Shown: positions 52,054-61,932, numbered from the stretch's first letter. The stretch: 64,000 bases of DNA from Aminipila terrae (GCF_010120715.1 NZ_CP047591.1:3286001-3350000); one strand, 5' to 3'. A program made the numbers and translations. The notes: generated by a model from the letters alone, not told the origin.

Positions 52054-54525
52054 ATGTTAGACAAGTACAACTTCAGAGAAATTGAGAAAAAATGGCAGAA
52101 GTACTGGGAAGAGAACAAAGTTTTTACTACTTCTGAAGATGAAAGTAAAGAAAAGTATTATGTATTGGAAATGTTTCCATATCCATCAGGGAAATTACAT
52201 ATGGGACATGTAAGAAATTATTCTATAGGTGATGTTATTGCAAGATACAAAACCATGGCTGGATTTAATGTATTGCATCCAATGGGTTATGATTCCTTTG
52301 GTCTTCCTGCAGAAAATGCTGCTATTAAGCATGGAATTGCCCCTGCAAAATGGACCACAGACAATATTGCAGAAATGACAGAGCAGTTAAAAGAACTGGG
52401 GTTTGCTTATGACTGGGACAGAGAAGTTGCAACCTGCCGTCCAGAATACTATAAATGGATGCAGTGGATTTTCATACAATTCTATAAAAAAGGACTGGCT
52501 TATAAAAAAGAAAATCCAGTAAACTGGTGTCCAAGCTGTCAGACTGTACTTGCAAACGAACAGGTTGTTGACGGCAGCTGTGAACGCTGCGGCACATTAG
52601 TTGGTAAAAAGGAATTATCTCAATGGTATTTTAAAATTACTGATTATGCTGAAAGACTTCTTGATAACCTGGAAAAGCTGGAGGGTTGGCCAAGCAAGGT
52701 TAAAATCATGCAGAAAAACTGGATAGGAAAAAGTATTGGTGCTGAAGTTGATTTTGATGTAGATGAATTTGATAAAAAACTGAAAATCTTTACAACCAGA
52801 CCGGATACGCTGTACGGTGTCACTTACATGGTACTTGCTCCGGAGCACCCATATGTAAAAGAGCTGGTAAAAGGTAGTGGAAAAGAACAGGATGTTGAAA
52901 AATATCTGGATGAAGTCCAGCACAAATCAGATATTGAGAGAACCTCTACTACAAATGAAAAAACAGGTGTATTTATTGGCAGATATGCTATAAATCCTCT
53001 GAATGGAAAGAAAGTTCCTATTTTCATTTCTGATTATGTTCTGATGCATTATGGAACAGGGGCTATTATGGCCGTACCTGCTCATGACCAGAGAGACTTT
53101 GAATTCGCCAGAAAGTTTGACTGCGAAATTATACCTGTAGTCGAATCCGAGGATCCTTCTATTGATATTAACAATCTGACTGAAGCTTTTGTTGCAGAAG
53201 GTAAAATGATTAATTCTGAGATGTTTACTGGAATGAACAATAAAGAAGCTATCATAAAGATTATTGATTATCTGGAAGAGAAAGGAATCGGAAAGAAATC
53301 TATTAATTACAGACTTAGAGATTGGCTGATTTCAAGGCAAAGATACTGGGGTACACCTATTCCAATGATTTATTGCGATGATTGCGGATGGGTGCCTGAA
53401 AAAGAAGAAAACCTTCCTGTAATGCTTCCAACTGATGTTGAATTTACTGGAAGAGGGGAATCCCCACTTACAACAAGCAAGACTTTTGCAAAAGCCGTTT
53501 GTCCTAAATGTGGTAAACCTGCCAGAAGAGAAATGGATACAATGGATACTTTTCTTGATTCATCCTGGTATTTCTTAAGATACACGGATGCAAAAAATGA
53601 CAAAGAGGCTTTCTCAAAGGACAAGCAGAAATACTGGATGAATGTTGACCAGTATATTGGAGGGGTAGAACATGCCATACTCCACTTAATGTATGCAAGA
53701 TTTTTCCAGATGGCCCTTTATGATCTTGGATATACTACTAATGAAGAACCTTTTGAAAATCTATTAACTCAGGGAATGGTTATAAAAGATGGAAAGAAAA
53801 TGTCCAAGTCCATCGGCAACGTAGTAACCCCTGCAGAGATTATAGAAAAATACGGAGCAGATACAGCAAGATTATTTATTTTATTTGCTGCACCTCCGGA
53901 AAGAGAACTGGATTGGTCAGATGCTGGTGTTGAAGGAAGTTACAGGTTCCTTAACAGAGTATACAGACTGGTCTATGAACTAGCGGATGTTATAGAACAC
54001 GCGCCAGATTCATATATTTTAGAAACAGAAGAAGACAAATCTTTAGCTTTTGAAATGAACACAACAATTAAAAAAGTTTCTGAAGATGTTGGCGGCAGAT
54101 TTAGTTTTAATACTGCAATCAGTTCTATTATGGAAATGGTAAATGAAATGTATAAATACAAAGAGAATGAAAATATCAATCTGGGACTTCTAAAAGCTGC
54201 AGTTGAAAATCTTGTACTCATTTTATCACCATTTACACCTCATATCTGCGAAGAAATGTGGCAGAGTTTAGGACATAATAAATCTGTTCATACAATTAGC
54301 TGGCCAAAGTATGATGAAGCTGCTATGGTAAAAGATACTGTAGAAATCGTAATCCAGATAAACGGAAAAGTTAAAGAAAAAATGAACGTAACAAACAATT
54401 TAGATAAAGCAACATTTGAAAAAGTTGCCATGGAGAACGAAAAAGTAAAAGCTTTAATTGATGGAAAAACTGTTATTAAAGTTGTTGCAGTACCTAACAA
54501 GCTATTGAATATCGTTGTAAAATAA
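52054..54525 (+). CDS. leuS: Leucyl-tRNA synthetase
   Basis: 823 residues, class I synthetase. The HIGH-type motif is PYPSGKLHMGHVRN (about 42-55), with a CP1 editing domain (TTRPDTLYGVTYMVLAPEHP; DQRDFEFA) and the KMSKS motif KKMSKSIGN near 575. A zinc-binding cluster is seen at CPSCQTVLANEQVVDGSCERCG. The ATG at 52054 follows GGAGG by nine bases; a TTG three bases upstream is less likely. No T-box leader is visible. Confidence 0.97.
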   Translation: MLDKYNFREIEKKWQKYWEENKVFTTSEDESKEKYYVLEMFPYPSGKLHMGHVRNYSIGDVIARYKTMAGFNVLHPMGYDSFGLPAENAAIKHGIAPAKWTTDNIAEMTEQLKELGFAYDWDREVATCRPEYYKWMQWIFIQFYKKGLAYKKENPVNWCPSCQTVLANEQVVDGSCERCGTLVGKKELSQWYFKITDYAERLLDNLEKLEGWPSKVKIMQKNWIGKSIGAEVDFDVDEFDKKLKIFTTRPDTLYGVTYMVLAPEHPYVKELVKGSGKEQDVEKYLDEVQHKSDIERTSTTNEKTGVFIGRYAINPLNGKKVPIFISDYVLMHYGTGAIMAVPAHDQRDFEFARKFDCEIIPVVESEDPSIDINNLTEAFVAEGKMINSEMFTGMNNKEAIIKIIDYLEEKGIGKKSINYRLRDWLISRQRYWGTPIPMIYCDDCGWVPEKEENLPVMLPTDVEFTGRGESPLTTSKTFAKAVCPKCGKPARREMDTMDTFLDSSWYFLRYTDAKNDKEAFSKDKQKYWMNVDQYIGGVEHAILHLMYARFFQMALYDLGYTTNEEPFENLLTQGMVIKDGKKMSKSIGNVVTPAEIIEKYGADTARLFILFAAPPERELDWSDAGVEGSYRFLNRVYRLVYELADVIEHAPDSYILETEEDKSLAFEMNTTIKKVSEDVGGRFSFNTAISSIMEMVNEMYKYKENENINLGLLKAAVENLVLILSPFTPHICEEMWQSLGHNKSVHTISWPKYDEAAMVKDTVEIVIQINGKVKEKMNVTNNLDKATFEKVAMENEKVKALIDGKTVIKVVAVPNKLLNIVVK

Positions 54526-54555
54526 ATTTCATAGCAAAAGTAGAACGGAGAAAGA

Positions 54556-56235
54556 ATGAGAAAAAGAACGAATAAAAAGGGTGGCAGTCCACTTCGCGTT
54601 ATTCCTATAGGCGGATTAAATGAGATCGGTAAAAACATGACCGTTTTGGAATATAAAGAGGATATACTGATTATAGACTGTGGACTGTCCTTTCCGGAAG
54701 ACGAAATGTACGGAATCGATATCGTAATTCCTGATTTTACTTACATTGTAAAGAACAAAGAAAAAGTAAAGGGTATGATATTAACACATGGTCATGAAGA
54801 CCATATAGGAGCTATTCCTTACCTTCTAAAGCAAATAAATGTTCCTATTTATGGAACAAGATTAACTTTAGGGTTAGTGGAAAATAAGCTTAAAGAACAT
54901 GGAATAAAGGCTGATTTAAACACAGTAGCTCATGGAGACAAGGTCCAGCTGGGAGCATTTAATGCAGAGGCCATCAGGAGTACACATTCTGTTGCAGATG
55001 CAATCTGTTGGTGTATAGATACTCCTGTAGGAAGAGTATTCCACACTGGAGACTTTAAGATTGATTATACACCTATAGGCGGAGCACCTATGGATTTTGC
55101 AAGACTTGCAGAGCTTGGTTCCAAAGGAGTCCAGCTGATGCTCTGCGATAGTACAAATGCAACACGACCTGGTTATTCCATGTCAGAGCAAACGGTAGGC
55201 ATTACCCTTGAAAATATTTTCAGGAACTCTGAGGCACGAATTATTATTGCTACATTTTCATCAAATGTTCACAGAGTCCAGAGAATTATTGACAATGCAG
55301 TAATGGTTGGCCGTAAAGTTGCAATATCCGGTAGAAGTATGGTTAACGTAGTAAATATTGCCATGGAACTTGGCTATTTAAACGTACCTGCCAATGTGCT
55401 TGTGGATATTAATAAAACGAAAAATATTCCGGATAAAGAACTTGTAATCATAACTACCGGAAGTCAGGGTGAACCTATGTCTGCTCTTGCCAGAATGGCC
55501 TCTGCAGACCACAAGGCAGTTTCCATCAAAAAGGGAGATATGGTAATCCTTTCTTCCAGCCCTGTTCCAGGAAATGAAAAAACCGTTTCAAACGTTGTAA
55601 ATAAACTTTTTGAAAAAGGTGCCGAAGTTATTTATTCAGATATAGCGGATATTCATGTTTCAGGCCATGCCTGTGAAGAAGAATTAAAATTAATGCATTC
55701 TCTGATTAAGCCAAAATTCTTTATGCCTGTACATGGGGAATACCGACATTTGAAAAGACACGCACAAATTGCTGAAAGTCTTGGTAAAGACCCTGAAAAT
55801 ATCTTTATTTTAGAAAATGGCAATATTCTTAATGTAACTGCTAATAAGGCAGAAATCATTAAAGAGGAAGTACCTTCACAGGCTGTATATGTTGACGGGC
55901 TTGGTGTAGGGGATGTAGGAAATATAGTACTTCGTGACAGAAAACTTCTTTCTGAATCAGGTCTTATCATCGTAGTTGCTGCTATTGATAAAGCATCTGG
56001 TACTATATGTTCCGGTCCTGATATTATTTCCAGAGGGTTTGTTTATGTAAGAGAAAACGAAAATCTTATTGAACAGGCAAGAAATCTGGTAGCAAATACA
56101 CTTGATAAATGCTGTGAAGAAAACATTAAAGATTGGAATGCGCTTAAATCAGCAGTAAGGGACGATCTTAGAAGCTTTATCTATAAGCAGACGAAAAGAA
56201 GCCCTGTAATACTGCCTATATTCTTGGAGGTATAG
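54556..56235 (+). CDS. rnj: Ribonuclease J
   Basis: 559 residues. Metallo-beta-lactamase/beta-CASP nuclease with HGHEDH (His78, His80, Asp82, His83), STHSVADA, HTGDFKID and the beta-CASP motifs LCDSTNA and IATFSSNVHRVQ. HVSGHACEEE and MPVHGEYRHL follow, then a C-terminal domain. It acts in mRNA decay and rRNA maturation as an endonuclease and 5'-3' exonuclease. A J1 or J2 assignment cannot be made, as only one copy is in view. Confidence 0.95.
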   Translation: MRKRTNKKGGSPLRVIPIGGLNEIGKNMTVLEYKEDILIIDCGLSFPEDEMYGIDIVIPDFTYIVKNKEKVKGMILTHGHEDHIGAIPYLLKQINVPIYGTRLTLGLVENKLKEHGIKADLNTVAHGDKVQLGAFNAEAIRSTHSVADAICWCIDTPVGRVFHTGDFKIDYTPIGGAPMDFARLAELGSKGVQLMLCDSTNATRPGYSMSEQTVGITLENIFRNSEARIIIATFSSNVHRVQRIIDNAVMVGRKVAISGRSMVNVVNIAMELGYLNVPANVLVDINKTKNIPDKELVIITTGSQGEPMSALARMASADHKAVSIKKGDMVILSSSPVPGNEKTVSNVVNKLFEKGAEVIYSDIADIHVSGHACEEELKLMHSLIKPKFFMPVHGEYRHLKRHAQIAESLGKDPENIFILENGNILNVTANKAEIIKEEVPSQAVYVDGLGVGDVGNIVLRDRKLLSESGLIIVVAAIDKASGTICSGPDIISRGFVYVRENENLIEQARNLVANTLDKCCEENIKDWNALKSAVRDDLRSFIYKQTKRSPVILPIFLEV

Positions 56236-56238
56236 TGA

Positions 56239-56580
56239 ATGAATGTATATGATGCAGCCAGAGGCCTGGCTACAGCAATTAAGGATTCAGAAGAATTAAA
56301 ACAGTATGAAGCTATGAAAGCTACAGTTTCTCAAAACAGTGAGATAACTGAAATGATTAATGATTTCCAGTCAAAGCAAATGGAAATGCAGACAAAACAA
56401 ATACTAGGTCAGGAAATAGATGAAGAATTTACTGGTCAGATACAGCAGCTCTATGGGATTATGATGAGTGATCCTCTTGCTGCTCAGTATCTGCAGGCAG
56501 AACTTAGATTTTCACTTATGATGAATGATATTTATAAAATCTTAGGAGAAGTAATTAATCTTGGTGGAAATAATAAATAA
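56239..56580 (+). CDS. YlbF/YmcA family regulator
   Basis: 113 residues, helical. It starts MNVYDAARGLATAIKDSEELKQY and fits the YlbF/YmcA (Com_YlbF) family. In Bacillus these proteins form the Y-complex with YaaT, which modulates RNase Y and affects sporulation, competence and biofilms. Here it sits three bases after RNase J, which supports a role in RNA turnover. The ribosome site GGAGG lies in the RNase J stop region. Confidence 0.87.
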   Translation: MNVYDAARGLATAIKDSEELKQYEAMKATVSQNSEITEMINDFQSKQMEMQTKQILGQEIDEEFTGQIQQLYGIMMSDPLAAQYLQAELRFSLMMNDIYKILGEVINLGGNNK

Positions 56581-56625
56581 GGTAATCAGCTAATACCAAA
56601 AAAAGTAAGAGTTTATATTGAGGTC

Positions 56626-56654
56626 TTGGCAATTGCTACATCTTTTGGTATAAT
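56626..56654 (+). promoter_or_regulatory. Promoter of efp
   Basis: TTGGCA (56626-56631) and TATAAT (56649-56654), 17-bp spacer, with TGG before the -10 (extended -10). ATACCAAAA (56593-56601) and TTTTGGTAT (56643-56651) form a widely spaced perfect inverted repeat whose right arm overlaps the -10. An 8-bp hairpin, CTAAAAAC/GTTTTTAG (56691-56710), lies in the leader. Confidence 0.75.
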
Positions 56655-56742
56655 AAATACCGTAAAATCTGTAAGAGACTTAATAATTCTCTAAAAACTG
56701 AGGTTTTTAGTTATTTAGACACTAATTATAAAGGAGTAAAAT

Positions 56743-57303
56743 ATGTTATACGCAAGTGATTTTAGAAAAGGTATTACTTTTGAATTAAATGGTGAACCAC
56801 ATGTTGTATTAGATTTCCAACATGTAAAACCAGGTAAAGGCGCAGCATTTGTAAGAACTAAATATAAAAATATTCTTACTGGAGCAACAAGAGAAGAAGC
56901 TTTCAACCCAAATGATAAATTCCCTAAAGCTCACATCGAAACAAAACAGATGCAGTACTTATACAATGACGGCGAGCTTTATTATTTCATGGATCAGGAA
57001 ACTTTTGAACAGGTTCCTCTAATGGAAGAACAGGTGGAAGAAGCTATTAAGTACTTAAGAGAAAATGATGATGCCACTATTAAATTTTACAAGGGATCAG
57101 CATTTATGGTGGAAGCTCCAAACTTTGTAAATCTGAAAGTAACTGAAACTGAACCAGGTGTTAAAGGGGATACAGCTACTAATGTAACAAAGGCAGCTAC
57201 AGTTGAAACAGGTGCAGTTATTCAGGTTCCTATTTTTATTGAAGAAGGCGAAGTTATTCAGATAGATACAAGAACAGGCGACTATTTAGGAAGAGCTAAA
57301 TAA
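56743..57303 (+). CDS. efp: Elongation factor P
   Basis: 186 residues, three OB/KOW-type domains. Relieves ribosome stalling at polyproline. The N-terminal loop KPGKGAAF places Lys32 at the tip, the residue modified in Bacillus. The C-terminal GDTATNVTKAATVETGAVIQVPIFI and IDTRTGDYLGRAK blocks are standard. It has its own promoter and terminator. The efp-to-spoIIIA neighbourhood recalls Bacillus, although several genes intervene here. Confidence 0.97.
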   Translation: MLYASDFRKGITFELNGEPHVVLDFQHVKPGKGAAFVRTKYKNILTGATREEAFNPNDKFPKAHIETKQMQYLYNDGELYYFMDQETFEQVPLMEEQVEEAIKYLRENDDATIKFYKGSAFMVEAPNFVNLKVTETEPGVKGDTATNVTKAATVETGAVIQVPIFIEEGEVIQIDTRTGDYLGRAK

Positions 57304-57327
57304 GCAGAAACTGAATAAATTTATTCT

Positions 57328-57354
57328 AAGGGGCGTTCTATACGTCCCTTTCTA
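57328..57354 (+). terminator. Terminator after efp
   Basis: AAGGGGCGT (57328-57336) pairs with ACGTCCCTT (57342-57350), one G-U pair, five-base loop, then a short T-rich end. The T-run is weak. Confidence 0.65.
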
Positions 57355-57413
57355 GTTAAAAAAGAATCCTAGGCGAATAAACACAAATTTATCACACAAA
57401 AGAGGAAACATTT

Positions 57414-58463
57414 ATGGGGAAAAGAAATCAAAGTAAGGTAAAGGGAAAGATATTTAATATAATAGTTATAATTTCAGTTCTTGTAGTTATTCTAACTGGA
57501 AGCATTTTCTATTATGTCAGCAATTTAGGAAAACCATTTGACAAAAATAATACTAGAGCGGTGGCTGTTAATATTCCTCCTGGATCAGGCACAGGAACAA
57601 TCGGCCAGATACTACAGAAAAACAGAATCATTTCCAGTGCTAATAATTTTAAACTCTTATCAAAAATGGATGGAAATGACGGAAAGTATAAGGCAGGGGA
57701 ATACTCACTCTCACCATCCATGACAATTGAGCAGATTATGAAGATTATTATATCTGGTGATTCAAATACTGGCAGATTTACTATTCCGGAGGGTTTGACC
57801 CTTAAAGAAACGGCTGAAAAGCTGGCAGCAAAGAATTTAATTAATAAAGAATCTTTTATGTCTGAAGCACAATATGGTACTTTTAATTATAAGTTTATGT
57901 CTCTTTTACCTAATAACGCCAACCGTCTTGAAGGTTTTTTATATCCTGAAACTTATGATATATACACAACTGCCAGTGAACATGAAATTATCAATAAAAT
58001 GCTGGCACAATTTGATAAACTTGTAACAGATGAATATTACAACAGAGCAACTGCAATGGGTTATGATATGTATAAAATTATTACCATAGCTTCTTTAATT
58101 GAAAAAGAAACTTTAGTTTCCTCAGAAAAAGCCACAGTTGCCAGTGTTATATATAACAGATTAGCTATCAATATGCCTTTACAGATAGATGCAGCGGTGC
58201 AGTATGCATTACCTGAGCACAAAGACAGACTGGACTACAATGATTTACAGGTAAATTCCCCGTACAATACCTATCAGAATACTGGGCTTCCTCCTGGACC
58301 AATATGTTCACCGGGAATTGATTCAATAAAAGCAGCTTTATATCCTGCAGATACCAATTATTATTATTATGTGCTTAGCGCTGAAAAAAATGGATCTCAT
58401 AAGTTTTCAAATACTTATGAAGAATTCCTGAAAAATAAAAAAGCATATATAAAATCACTTTAG
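57414..58463 (+). CDS. mltG: Endolytic murein transglycosylase MltG (YceG-like)
   Basis: 349 residues. One N-terminal membrane helix (IFNIIVIISVLVVILTGSIFYYV) is followed by an extracellular LysM-like subdomain and the YceG catalytic domain. Visible motifs are FTIPEGLTLKETAE, EGFLYPETYDI, IASLIEKET (Glu230 expected catalytic), NRLAINMPLQIDAAVQYAL, SPYNTYQNTGLPPGPI and SPG. It cleaves nascent glycan strands near the division machinery. It is first in an mltG-yrrM-U32 cluster like that of Bacillus. Confidence 0.95.
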   Translation: MGKRNQSKVKGKIFNIIVIISVLVVILTGSIFYYVSNLGKPFDKNNTRAVAVNIPPGSGTGTIGQILQKNRIISSANNFKLLSKMDGNDGKYKAGEYSLSPSMTIEQIMKIIISGDSNTGRFTIPEGLTLKETAEKLAAKNLINKESFMSEAQYGTFNYKFMSLLPNNANRLEGFLYPETYDIYTTASEHEIINKMLAQFDKLVTDEYYNRATAMGYDMYKIITIASLIEKETLVSSEKATVASVIYNRLAINMPLQIDAAVQYALPEHKDRLDYNDLQVNSPYNTYQNTGLPPGPICSPGIDSIKAALYPADTNYYYYVLSAEKNGSHKFSNTYEEFLKNKKAYIKSL

Positions 58464-58474
58464 CGGAGAATATT

Positions 58475-59149
58475 ATGAATATTATAAATGATAAAGTAAC
58501 CCAATATATCGATGAGCTTTACAAGCCTTTAACATCACAATTAGGACAACTCCGTAAAGAAGCGGAAGAAGCTAAAGTCCCAATTATACTTAAAGATACT
58601 GAAAGCCTGATTTTAAATTTAATTCGTATGAATCGGCCAAAACGTATATTGGAAATCGGTACAGCTGTTGGATATTCATCTTCCTGTTTTGCTACTATTT
58701 ATAATGATACAAAAATAGTAACTATAGAATATAATGAAGAAACATACAAAACGGCTTTGGCAAATATTGAAAAGCTGGGATTATCGGATAGAATCACTGT
58801 ATATCTGGGAGATGGGACAGAAATAATAGAAAAGCTTTATACAGAAGGTTGTGAACACTTTGACATGGTTTTTATTGACGCTTCCAAGAGTCATTATAAA
58901 CGTTTCTTTGATGCAGCCATAAAGTTAGTCTGTAAAGACGCTATAATCATATCCGATAACGTACTTATGAAAGCAATGACCGTTTCCGATGAGTATGATA
59001 CTCATGGAAAACACAAAACAAATATCCGTAGGATGAGGGAATATGTAGAGTATATTAATCAGGCTGATTATTGTCATACCTGTGTCATTCCGGTAGGTGA
59101 CGGATTGGCAATCAGTATTTTCCATCAGGAAGCTATGGATTTACAATAA
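58475..59149 (+). CDS. O-methyltransferase family 3 (YrrM/TrmR-like)
   Basis: 224 residues. SAM-dependent methyltransferase with ILEIGTAVGYSS, VTIEYNEE and DMVFIDASKSHYKRFFD, the family 3 metal-binding pattern. In Bacillus the ortholog in the same position (YrrM, TrmR) methylates 5-hydroxyuridine at tRNA position 34. The next gene encodes a U32 protein of the type that makes that hydroxyuridine, so a joint tRNA wobble modification role is well supported by context. Confidence 0.88.
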   Translation: MNIINDKVTQYIDELYKPLTSQLGQLRKEAEEAKVPIILKDTESLILNLIRMNRPKRILEIGTAVGYSSSCFATIYNDTKIVTIEYNEETYKTALANIEKLGLSDRITVYLGDGTEIIEKLYTEGCEHFDMVFIDASKSHYKRFFDAAIKLVCKDAIIISDNVLMKAMTVSDEYDTHGKHKTNIRRMREYVEYINQADYCHTCVIPVGDGLAISIFHQEAMDLQ

Positions 59150-59175
59150 ATATATTATGGATACAAGAGGTAAAA

Positions 59176-60399
59176 ATGAAGAAAATAGAACTTTTAGCTC
59201 CCGCAGGAGATTTAGAAAAATTAAAAATAGCCATTGATTATGGTGCAGATGCCGTATATTTTGGTGGAGAAATGTTTAGTTTAAGAGCAGGAGCAGGTAA
59301 TCTTACAATTGATGAGATTAAAGAAGGGGTATATTATGCGCACGCAAAAGGTAAAAAAGCATATTTAACGGTTAACATATATGCCCACAATGAAGATATT
59401 AAACCTTTTGAAGAATACCTGAATAAAATAAAGGATATTAATATTGATGCATTTCTGGTTTCTGATCCAGGTATCTTACTGCTGATAAAAGAAGCTATTC
59501 CAGATGCAGAGTTCCATCTGAGCACTCAGGCGAATATGACTAATTTTAAAGCTGCTGAATTTTGGCACCAGCAGGGGATAAAAAGAATTGTATTAGCCAG
59601 AGAGCTAACCTTTGAAGAAATAAAAGAGCTTCATAGTAAAATGCCTGAAGGAATGGAAATAGAAGCTTTTGTTCAGGGAGCAATGTGCATTTCCTACTCA
59701 GGGAGATGTCTGCTTAGCAATTTTATGATTGAACGGGATGCCAACAGAGGTCAATGTGCACATCCTTGCAGATGGAAATACAGTCTTGTTGAGGAACAAC
59801 GACCTGATGAATATTTTCCTGTGGAAGAAGATGAGCGTGGAACCTATATCTTAAATTCCAGAGATTTATGTATGATTGATCATATACCAGAACTGATAAA
59901 TTCAGGAATTGTATCTGCAAAAATAGAAGGCCGTATGAAAAGTGTTTTTTATGTTGCTACTATTGTAAGTGCCTATAGAAAGGCCATTGATGCTTACTAT
60001 GCTGATCCTGAAAATTATGTATTCAAAGAAGAATGGTTAAATGAACTGAAAAAAGTCAGCCACAGACAATTTACCACTGGATTTTATTTTAATAAGCCTA
60101 CAAACAAGGATCAGGACTATCAGACCAGCGCATATACAAGAGAGTATACTTTTACAGGATTAGTAAAGGATTACAATCCTGAGACAGGAATAGCATTAGT
60201 TGAGCAAAGGAATAAAATGAGTATAGGGGAAGAAATCGAAATATTTGGTCCAAATGATGATTTCTTTACCCAGACTCTTCAAATCATGATGGATGAAAAT
60301 GGAGAACCCGTTGAATCAGCACCTCATCCTCAACAACTTTTACAGATAAAAGTGAATCAGCCTGTTGCATCTGGATTTATGTTGCGAAAAAAGAAATAA
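59176..60399 (+). CDS. U32 family peptidase, probable tRNA hydroxylation protein TrhP
   Basis: 407 residues. It starts with the ELLAPAGDLEKLKIAIDYGADAVYFGG barrel motif. The U32 signature EAFVQGAMCISYSGRCLLSNFM...GQCAHPCRW (about 161-197) carries the conserved cysteines. Family members (TrhP, YrrN/YrrO in Bacillus) form 5-hydroxyuridine at tRNA position 34 rather than acting as peptidases. Bacillus has two adjacent genes here; this window has only one. Confidence 0.9.
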   Translation: MKKIELLAPAGDLEKLKIAIDYGADAVYFGGEMFSLRAGAGNLTIDEIKEGVYYAHAKGKKAYLTVNIYAHNEDIKPFEEYLNKIKDINIDAFLVSDPGILLLIKEAIPDAEFHLSTQANMTNFKAAEFWHQQGIKRIVLARELTFEEIKELHSKMPEGMEIEAFVQGAMCISYSGRCLLSNFMIERDANRGQCAHPCRWKYSLVEEQRPDEYFPVEEDERGTYILNSRDLCMIDHIPELINSGIVSAKIEGRMKSVFYVATIVSAYRKAIDAYYADPENYVFKEEWLNELKKVSHRQFTTGFYFNKPTNKDQDYQTSAYTREYTFTGLVKDYNPETGIALVEQRNKMSIGEEIEIFGPNDDFFTQTLQIMMDENGEPVESAPHPQQLLQIKVNQPVASGFMLRKKK

Positions 60400-60410
60400 A
60401 ATGATATAAT
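60382..60410 (+). promoter_or_regulatory. Promoter of the second CNNM gene
   Basis: TTGCGA (60382-60387) and TATAAT (60405-60410), 17-bp spacer, TGA before the -10 (extended -10). The -35 lies inside the U32 gene. Confidence 0.75.
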
Positions 60411-60471
60411 TTTCCACGTAATTCAAATATTAGTCAAAATTTTTTTAATTGTAAAAAGGAGAGAAAAAAGA

Positions 60472-61824
60472 ATGTCTTCGGACCCCAGTATGCCAGTGAT
60501 GGCACAAATATTATTTTTAGCATTTTTAATTTTTATAAATGCATTTTTTGCAGCTGCAGAAATGTCTATCGTATCTGTCAACAAGAATAAAATAAAAGTT
60601 CTTGCACAGGAGGGTAATAAAAAGGCTGCAATGGTACGTGATTTATTAGATAATCCCAATATATTTTTATCAACTATTCAGGTTGCAATTACTCTGGCAG
60701 GTTTTCTTGCCAGTGCTTCGGCAGCTGTAGGTATGTCTGATATTTTAAGTAAATTCTTCATTAATTTGGGGATTCCTTATAGTGACTATATTGCGATTCT
60801 TGTAGTAACCATTATTTTATCTTATGTTACCCTTGTTTTAGGTGAACTGTATCCTAAAAGAATAGCCCTTCAACATGCTGAAAGTATTTCAATGCTTGTG
60901 GTGCGGCCCATTGTACTCTTATCCAAAGTAACAAAACCTTTTGTATGGGTTCTGTCTTTCTCAGTAAATATAATTTTAAGACTAACCAGACAAAAAACAA
61001 ATATTGAAGACGAAGAATTTTCGGAAGATGAAGTTATGTCTATGCTTGAAGTAGGTCAGGAAACTGGTGTACTTAAAGAAAAAGGGAAAAAAATGATTAA
61101 CAGCATTTTTGCCTTTGATGATAAGCTTGCTTACGAAGTAATGACCCCTAGAACAGATGTCTTTTATATTGATATAAATGATCCTACTGAAGAATATATT
61201 GATGAATTAATGGAACTGAGATACTCCAGAATTCCAGTATACGAAGATGATAGTGACAATATTATCGGCATACTGCATATAAAGGATTATCTTATAAAGG
61301 CCCGTGAAGATGGATTTGAAAATGTCGAAATCCGTTCCATTTTAAGAAAGCCTTATTTTGTTCCTGAAACCAAGAATATTGATTCACTATTCTTTGATTT
61401 GCAAAGTTCAAAACAGCATATTGCTATACTAATTGATGAATATGGTGGATTTTCTGGTATCGTGACCATGGAAGATATTATTGAAGAAGTAATGGGAAAC
61501 ATCGATGACGAGTATGATGAAGAAGAACTTCCAATTGAGAAAATTGACGATAATACATTTATTGTTGATGGATTTATCAATTTAAATGATTTAGATGAAG
61601 AACTTGATTTAAACCTTCAATCTGAAAACAGTGAAACTCTGGGAGGACTGTTAATTGACCTTCTGGGAGAAATACCAGATGAGGCCGAACCGGATAAACG
61701 TGTTATCGAGTACGAAAACTGTGTATTTAAAATACAATCTGTTAAAGAGCGAAGAATTGAAAAAGTAAAGTTATATATTGTTCCAGATTCCCTGGAAGAT
61801 ACAATAGTAGAAAAAGCTGAATAA
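60472..61824 (+). CDS. CNNM/CorC family protein with CBS pair (second copy)
   Basis: 450 residues with the DUF21 membrane domain (FLAFLIFINAFFAAAEMSIVSVNK), CBS pair (VMTPRTDVFYIDI ... IPVYEDDSDNIIGILHIKDYL) and C-terminal CorC_HlyC domain. IDEYGGFSGIVTMEDIIEEVMG is the family signature. It differs from the 30067-31353 protein in the linker and tail. A role in Mg2+ or other divalent cation efflux is inferred from relatives. AAGGAGAG precedes the ATG. Confidence 0.9.
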   Translation: MSSDPSMPVMAQILFLAFLIFINAFFAAAEMSIVSVNKNKIKVLAQEGNKKAAMVRDLLDNPNIFLSTIQVAITLAGFLASASAAVGMSDILSKFFINLGIPYSDYIAILVVTIILSYVTLVLGELYPKRIALQHAESISMLVVRPIVLLSKVTKPFVWVLSFSVNIILRLTRQKTNIEDEEFSEDEVMSMLEVGQETGVLKEKGKKMINSIFAFDDKLAYEVMTPRTDVFYIDINDPTEEYIDELMELRYSRIPVYEDDSDNIIGILHIKDYLIKAREDGFENVEIRSILRKPYFVPETKNIDSLFFDLQSSKQHIAILIDEYGGFSGIVTMEDIIEEVMGNIDDEYDEEELPIEKIDDNTFIVDGFINLNDLDEELDLNLQSENSETLGGLLIDLLGEIPDEAEPDKRVIEYENCVFKIQSVKERRIEKVKLYIVPDSLEDTIVEKAE

Positions 61825-61833
61825 ATAAGTAGG

Positions 61834-61866
61834 AACACATTCTCCATGAGAATGTGTTTTTTTTTG
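61834..61866 (+). terminator. Strong terminator before the spoIIIA operon
   Basis: AACACATTCTC (61834-61844) and GAGAATGTGTT (61848-61858) form an 11-bp perfect stem with a CAT loop, then T8. Confidence 0.93.
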
Positions 61867-61932
61867 CACATATTAAATTTTAATCATAATTTCTTGTCCA
61901 AGCAATATCTTTATGATATGGAGGTGTTAAAC

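Noticed and set aside
46093..52054. T-box leaders before hisS, aspS and leuS
   Set aside because: The gaps are 6-30 bp or negative, too short for a T-box.
61867..61932. Sigma-E promoter of spoIIIAA
   Set aside because: CATATT and CATAAT-like words exist, but their spacing of about ten bases does not fit the sigma-E consensus.
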